Source of the DNA: QQUD01 sp039029915
Lineage (GTDB): Bacteria > Chloroflexota > Anaerolineae > Promineifilales > Promineifilaceae
Assembly (NCBI GenBank): GCA_039029915.1
Contig: JBCCFD010000257.1
Location: 1-10,877, forward strand
Length of the DNA stretch: 10,877 bases
Direction of reading: 5' to 3'
A program made the position numbers and the translations under genes. Every line of letters starts with the position of its first letter. The first letter of the stretch is position 1. Shown piece after piece: positions 6,546-10,877 of the stretch. Below the pieces are notes generated by a model. That model was not told the origin of the DNA. It saw nothing but the letters and a program-made list of their open reading frames with translations, and searched no databases.

Positions 6546-7544
6546 ATGCCTGTTTTCGACATACCCACACTCAAGCAATCCAAAAAAGGGTGGAAAGCCA
6601 CCATCGTTGAGCGCATCCACAGAGGGAAGGTGCTCCCCCTTATAAGCAATGTAGTCAGCAATCGACTGGTTTTCGAACGCCACAAGCACATTGTCGATGG
6701 CTGGGCACGCTATATCGATTACCCTTTCGCAGATCAGCATGATTTGACCCAAATGACCCAATATCAAAAGGTGCTTAGCAAAGCTGATCCTGAAATTCGG
6801 GCAGACAACGATTACATCAAGCAAATCTATCTTAGCTTTATTCAAATGGGGCTTTTCTCAATTGCGGAAGATGAATTGGTCGAAGAATTACAGGAAAACG
6901 CCCAGTTTAACAGCCTTTCTTTTTCACAAAAGGCAGAACAGCTCAACATGCCCGCCTTTGACGAAGGGCCAAACAACCCGCTCTTGCTGTTAGCTGACAT
7001 GCCGTTGCCTATTTATCTTACCACCAGCTATCACACCTTTATCGAATCTGCCCTTATTAAGGCAGGCAAGAAACCCAGAACGGAGTTTTGTCGCTGGCAC
7101 ACCCGCTTAGAAAGCTTGCCTACACCATTAACTGCTGACTACGTACCGTCTGATAAAGAACCCCTTGTTTTTCATCTGCACGGCGTCGATCAACATCCTG
7201 AGTCACTTGTCTTAACGGAAGACGATCACCTTGACTTTTTGGTCACGATTTCTCGTGATCCAGAAGTCGTGCCAAAGCGGGTGCATCACGCCTTGGCAGA
7301 CTCTTCATTGATTATGCTGGGGTACAGTCTACAGCACTGGGATTTTCGCACCATCTTCCGCACATTGATCAAAGGGAGCGACACCGAAACGCGTCTCAAG
7401 AGCGTGTTTATCCAGCTGCTTGACAATCAGCACGAAAAACATTTTTTGCAAAGCTATTTAGCACAGGAAGCAGAATTTGAAGTCGTTTGGGGAGAAACCG
7501 GTGACTTTTTGCAAGAGATTTACCAAGGATGGCAGGAAAGCTAA
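6546..7544 (+). CDS. SIR2-like (SIR2_2 type) protein, 332 aa
   Basis: The pattern is that of SIR2-like proteins found beside NACHT/STAND genes. An N-terminal VLPLISNVVSN (29-39) sits where the NAD-binding Gly-rich loop is expected, PIYLTTSYHTFIE around 155-167 replaces the usual TTNYD, VFHLHG (208-213) keeps the catalytic-type His212, LVLTEDDHLDFLV follows, and LIMLGYSLQHWDFR (255-268) is the conserved closing motif. SIR2 effectors in phage-defence systems degrade NAD+ or related nucleotides. Here the Gly-rich loop is unusual and the Asn of TTNYD is Ser161, so activity is not certain. There is no membrane segment, so it is cytoplasmic. The stop overlaps the next ATG by one base (TAATG), which implies co-translation with the STAND gene. 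The family call is strong; the effector role is inferred from the family and context. Confidence 0.85.
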   Translation: MPVFDIPTLKQSKKGWKATIVERIHRGKVLPLISNVVSNRLVFERHKHIVDGWARYIDYPFADQHDLTQMTQYQKVLSKADPEIRADNDYIKQIYLSFIQMGLFSIAEDELVEELQENAQFNSLSFSQKAEQLNMPAFDEGPNNPLLLLADMPLPIYLTTSYHTFIESALIKAGKKPRTEFCRWHTRLESLPTPLTADYVPSDKEPLVFHLHGVDQHPESLVLTEDDHLDFLVTISRDPEVVPKRVHHALADSSLIMLGYSLQHWDFRTIFRTLIKGSDTETRLKSVFIQLLDNQHEKHFLQSYLAQEAEFEVVWGETGDFLQEIYQGWQES

Positions 7545-7546
7545 TG
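7534..7546 (+). promoter_or_regulatory. Ribosome binding site and TAATG stop/start overlap coupling the SIR2-like and STAND genes
   Basis: AGGAAAG at 7534-7540 lies inside the end of the SIR2-like gene. The TAA (7542-7544) and ATG (7544-7546) share one base, the classic arrangement for translational coupling and fixed stoichiometry. Confidence 0.8.
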
Positions 7547-10500
7547 AGCGAACATCTAGATAACCCATATGTTGGGCCACGACCCTTTTCAGCTAAAGAA
7601 CGTCACCTCTTTTTCGGCCGCGAGCAAGAGGCACGGGATTTACGCTCACTGGTTATTTCACAGCGGCTAGTGCTTTTTTATGCCCAATCAGGCGCAGGCA
7701 AAAGCTCCTTAATTAACACGCGCCTCCTGCCAGATTTAGAAGCGGAAGATGGCTTCATCACATTACCTGTCGGACGAGTGAGCGGTGAGCTACCTGAAGG
7801 GATTGTGACTGTCAACAACATCTATACTTTCAACCTAATGCAAAGCCTTGAACAGGGCAGCAAATTCAATGAGTCGTTGACCCAAATTGATTTAAAAACC
7901 TATTTAGCCCGCCTAACGACCCAAGATGGTGAGCATTATCATTATGACCCTAATGCACCAAGCGTTTCAGGGCTAGCGACAGAAAATGTTCCGCCTCATA
8001 TTTTAGTTATCGATCAATTTGAAGAGATTATAACGACTCATCCCGACCGCTGGCGGGACCGAGCGCCCTTTTTTATGCAGTTAAAAGAAGCGATGCTAGC
8101 CGATCCCCAACTCTGGGTGCTTTTAACGCTACGGGAAGATTATGTGGCCGCCTTGAGCCCGTATGAACGCTTAGTGCCAGGCCATATGCGGGCGCGATAT
8201 TACATGCAGAGGATGAAATCTGAAGCGGCCCGGCAGGCGATTGAGGCACCAGCAGTAGCTGGCAAACGCCCCTTTGCTGATGGTGTAGCCCACACCTTGC
8301 TCACCAATCTTCAGCAAATTCGCACCTTATCAACCGAGGCGGGCGAGCAACTGGGTGAATTCATTGAACCAGTCCAGCTCCAAGTGGTTTGCTATCAGCT
8401 GTGGCAAAATTTAAAAAATCGGCCGTTGGCCCCCATTACGGAAGACGATTTGGCCCAATTAGGGGATGTTGACACCGCCTTAGCCCAATTTTATGAACAA
8501 ACCATCCAGCAAACGCTCCAAGAGCAAACCTATTCAGAGCTCGAATTACGCAACTGGTTTACAAAACAGCTCATTACGGAGGCAGAGACGCGCGGCACGG
8601 TGTACCAAGGAGAAACGTCCACCGCAGGCCTACCCAATGGCGTGGTGCACTCGCTGGCTAGACAATATATTTTACGCGCTGAGATCCGTTCGGGTGGCAC
8701 TTGGTATGAACTCGTTCACGATCGCTTTATTGCCCCCATTTTGCAGGCCAATCAGCAGTGGGTTCTTAATCAAAGCCCGGTTACTCAAGCGGCCCTAGCT
8801 TGGGAACAAGCAGGCAAACCTGCTGACCTCTTATTACGAGATGAACAGCTTGTCCGCGCTTTAAACACGGCCCAGAGCCAAACTGCTGAGCCACTCGTTA
8901 AATCCTTTTTAGCGTCTAGCCAAAAATTGCAATTACAGCGTGAAGAACAAGAAGAAGCACGCAAGGTAAAAGCGAATGAAGATGCTAAAAACGCGCGTCG
9001 GTTCCGACTCTTTACATTAGGGCTGTTATTTGTTTCCATTTTAGTTATCTTTTTAGCTATCATCGCTTTTAACAATAGTAATCAAGCCCAAATTCAACGG
9101 GACAATGCCCAATTTGCTGAAGCCACAGCCGTAGTCGCTCAAGATCAAGCTGAGATTGCTTTTGGTCGAGCTGAGATTGATGCACGAAATGCCTTGAACG
9201 CTCAAGCCACAGCCACGTTTGCTTTAGGTCGAGCTGAGATTGATGCACAAAATGCCCTGAACGCTCAAGCCACGGCTGAGGCCTTAAGATTTGAGGCTGA
9301 GTCACAAGTTCGTCAATTATTAGCTCAATCATTAGCTTACCAAGCAATAGACACTGAAACAGGGAGTGGTGTGATTGACTTGCGGAGATTATTAGCAATA
9401 GAAGCAGCACTAATTAACCAAGATTCAAGAAGGGATAGCACGCTATATTATCAATCCCTTCAAAACAGCATAAACACACCTTTTTTGTCTAATACTCTTG
9501 GCAACCATACTGATTGGATTATATCAGTCGTCCTATCCCCAGATGGTAACACTATCCTTACAGTTAATGACGATAACACAGCTCGCCTTTGGGATTTAAA
9601 CGGCAACTCTCTCGCCTCCCTTGAAGGCCACACCAACAGTGTCAACTCTGCGATATTCTCCCCAGATGGTAACACTATCCTTACAGTTAGTGACGATAAC
9701 ACAGCTCGCTTTTGGGATTCAAACGGTAACCCTTTCGCCATACTCGAAGGTCATACTGGCAGTGTCAACTCTGCGGCATTCTCTCCTGATGGCAACACCA
9801 TCCTTACAGTTAGTGATGATAATACAGCTCGCCTTTGGGATTTAAACGGTAACTCTCTCGCCACCCTCGAAGGACATACTGGTTGGGTTAAGACTGGTAT
9901 CTATTCTCCTGATGGTAGAACTATCCTAACTACAAGTGGTGACAATACAGCTCGCCTTTGGGATTCAAACGGCAGGCGTCTCGTCTTAATTCCTGCCGAT
10001 CGTGTTACCTCAGCAGGCTTTTCCCCAAATAGCGACAATATTCTCACAACGAGTTATGATAGTATCGCCCGCCTTTGGGACTTGAACGGCAACCTTATCG
10101 CTACCTTTAATGGCCATACTGATGGGGTCAGATCAGCTATTTTTTCACCTACTGGAAACAATGTACTCACCACAAGTGGTGACTTTACCGCCCGTCTTTG
10201 GGATTTAAACGGCAGCCTTCTTGTAACCTTTAACGGCCATATCGGTTCGGTTGATTCTGCCCTCTTTTCATCCGATGGAAACACCATCCTTACCGCTAGC
10301 TTAGACAGTACCGCCCGTCTTTGGGACTTGAACGGCAATCCTATTGCCACCTTCGACGGCCATACTGATTGGATTAGAACTGCTGCCTTCTCTCCTGATG
10401 GCGGCACTATACTCACTACGAGTGGGGACAATACTGCCCGTCTTTGGGATATAAACGGTAACCCTATCGCCATCGTCGATGCCCAGACAGATTCGGTCAA

Positions 10501-10877
10501 TTCTGCTATCTTCTCTCCTGATGGCAACACTGTAATCACTACAAGTGACAACAGTACGGCACGCCTTTGGGATTTAAGCGGCAGCCTTTTTCCCCCACTT
10601 GTAGGCCATACTGCTCCAGTGTGGTCGGTCACACTCTCCCCCGATGGCACTATCTTCGCCTCCGCCAGCTCTGACGCCACCATCCGCCTCTGGAACCTGT
10701 CTAACCCTGCTGCGGACCCCATCATCTTCTCCGGTCATGACGCTTCGGTTAACTCAGTCGCCTTCTCCCCTGATGGCAATTCCCTCGCCTCCGCCAGCTC
10801 TGACGCCACCATCCGCCTCTGGAATCTGGCTAATCCTGCTGCGGACCCTATCATCTTCTCCGGTCATGACGCTTCGG
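7544..10877 (+). CDS. nSTAND-type P-loop NTPase with transmembrane segment, coiled coil and WD40 repeats, partial (C-terminus off the right edge)
   Basis: 1111 residues are visible and the frame is still open at the edge. The start NPYVGPRPF then FFGRE is the usual opening of novel-STAND NTPase proteins. Walker A is AQSGAGKSS (47-55, Lys53) and Walker B is ILVIDQFEE (Asp157, Glu160, Glu161). LLTLREDYV (Arg197) fits a sensor motif, and YELVHDRF marks the end of the winged-helix region. A single membrane helix spans about 489-509 after a basic stretch (KNARRFR). It is followed by an Ala/Gln-rich coiled coil (about 512-590) containing a 21-residue duplication. From residue 652 there are 11 complete WD40 repeats and the start of a twelfth. 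STAND proteins are signal-dependent oligomerising switches. With the coupled SIR2-like gene upstream, a sensor/switch role in a defence or programmed-death system is likely. The gene contains no ACGGCCGT. Confidence 0.92.
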   Translation, partial: MSEHLDNPYVGPRPFSAKERHLFFGREQEARDLRSLVISQRLVLFYAQSGAGKSSLINTRLLPDLEAEDGFITLPVGRVSGELPEGIVTVNNIYTFNLMQSLEQGSKFNESLTQIDLKTYLARLTTQDGEHYHYDPNAPSVSGLATENVPPHILVIDQFEEIITTHPDRWRDRAPFFMQLKEAMLADPQLWVLLTLREDYVAALSPYERLVPGHMRARYYMQRMKSEAARQAIEAPAVAGKRPFADGVAHTLLTNLQQIRTLSTEAGEQLGEFIEPVQLQVVCYQLWQNLKNRPLAPITEDDLAQLGDVDTALAQFYEQTIQQTLQEQTYSELELRNWFTKQLITEAETRGTVYQGETSTAGLPNGVVHSLARQYILRAEIRSGGTWYELVHDRFIAPILQANQQWVLNQSPVTQAALAWEQAGKPADLLLRDEQLVRALNTAQSQTAEPLVKSFLASSQKLQLQREEQEEARKVKANEDAKNARRFRLFTLGLLFVSILVIFLAIIAFNNSNQAQIQRDNAQFAEATAVVAQDQAEIAFGRAEIDARNALNAQATATFALGRAEIDAQNALNAQATAEALRFEAESQVRQLLAQSLAYQAIDTETGSGVIDLRRLLAIEAALINQDSRRDSTLYYQSLQNSINTPFLSNTLGNHTDWIISVVLSPDGNTILTVNDDNTARLWDLNGNSLASLEGHTNSVNSAIFSPDGNTILTVSDDNTARFWDSNGNPFAILEGHTGSVNSAAFSPDGNTILTVSDDNTARLWDLNGNSLATLEGHTGWVKTGIYSPDGRTILTTSGDNTARLWDSNGRRLVLIPADRVTSAGFSPNSDNILTTSYDSIARLWDLNGNLIATFNGHTDGVRSAIFSPTGNNVLTTSGDFTARLWDLNGSLLVTFNGHIGSVDSALFSSDGNTILTASLDSTARLWDLNGNPIATFDGHTDWIRTAAFSPDGGTILTTSGDNTARLWDINGNPIAIVDAQTDSVNSAIFSPDGNTVITTSDNSTARLWDLSGSLFPPLVGHTAPVWSVTLSPDGTIFASASSDATIRLWNLSNPAADPIIFSGHDASVNSVAFSPDGNSLASASSDATIRLWNLANPAADPIIFSGHDAS
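9164..9289 (+). repeat. 63-bp direct duplication in the coiled-coil region of the STAND gene
   Basis: Two 63-bp units (9164-9226 and 9227-9289) begin GGTCGAGCTGAGATTGATGC and are near-identical over their first 50 bases. They encode two copies of GRAEIDA(R/Q)NALNAQATA, 21 residues apart. A more diverged related stretch lies just upstream. The in-frame duplication lengthens the linker between the membrane helix and the WD40 domain. Confidence 0.85.
9497..10877 (+). repeat. WD40 repeat array, 11 complete units and a partial twelfth, in two sequence classes
   Basis: Units start at 9497, 9620, 9743, 9866, 9989, 10106, 10229, 10352, 10475, 10598, 10727 and 10856. Units 1-4 and 6-9 are 123 bp (41 residues) with consensus SPDGNTILTTSxDNTARLWD. 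Unit 5 is 117 bp and has lost its Gly-His start. Units 10-11 are 129 bp (43 residues) and end in a different pattern (ASASSDATIRLWNL, NPAADPIIFSGHDAS). Units 10 and 11 are nearly identical in DNA from ASASSD onward. High identity between units indicates recent duplication or gene conversion. Confidence 0.93.

Noticed and set aside
10054..10725. 223-codon open frame on the minus strand within the WD40 array
   Set aside because: Its periodic sequence is the antisense reading of the WD40 repeats, which explain the region on the plus strand.

Overview
The window looks like chromosomal DNA of a free-living, multicellular-type bacterium, most plausibly a Chloroflexota (Anaerolineae-like) lineage. 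That placement is inference only: it rests on the gene types (YfhO and PMT-like membrane glycosyltransferases, a SIR2 plus STAND-WD40 pair, an FGE-like protein), moderate GC and abundant short interspersed repeats. No taxonomic marker gene is present.

Left half (1-5072, minus strand). Three genes read leftwards and probably form one unit: a GT39/PMT_2-like membrane glycosyltransferase (5072-3588), a YfhO-family polytopic membrane protein (3464-642), and a sugar-phosphate-isomerase/epimerase-like TIM barrel that runs off the left edge (608-<1). The first two suggest transfer of lipid-linked sugars at the membrane for surface glycans or glycoproteins. The TIM barrel appears to have lost three of its four family metal ligands, with the fourth lying outside the window. 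The glycosyltransferase gene carries three short repeats inside its reading frame: two heptanucleotide arrays and a hairpin-forming 91-bp element.

Middle (5073-5375). A divergent intergenic region holds four exact-length 26-bp tandem repeat units and the ribosome binding site of the next gene.

Right half (5376-10877, plus strand). Three genes read rightwards: an FGE/SUMF1-fold protein without the catalytic cysteines and with an Asn/Gly-rich N-terminus (5376-6260), a SIR2-like protein (6546-7544), and a large nSTAND-type P-loop NTPase with a transmembrane segment, coiled coil and at least 11 WD40 repeats (7544->10877). The last two overlap by one base and look translationally coupled. Together they resemble an NTP-dependent conflict (probably anti-phage) system: WD40 sensing, STAND switching, and a SIR2-like effector expected to act on NAD+ or a related nucleotide. 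The intergenic region before the SIR2 gene holds a 120-bp two-fold symmetric element whose two halves each fold into a hairpin with compensatory base changes.

Across the window the palindrome ACGGCCGT occurs 18 times between 256 and 6125 and never from 6126 to the end. This is a HIP1-like iterated palindrome whose disappearance coincides with the start of the SIR2-STAND module.
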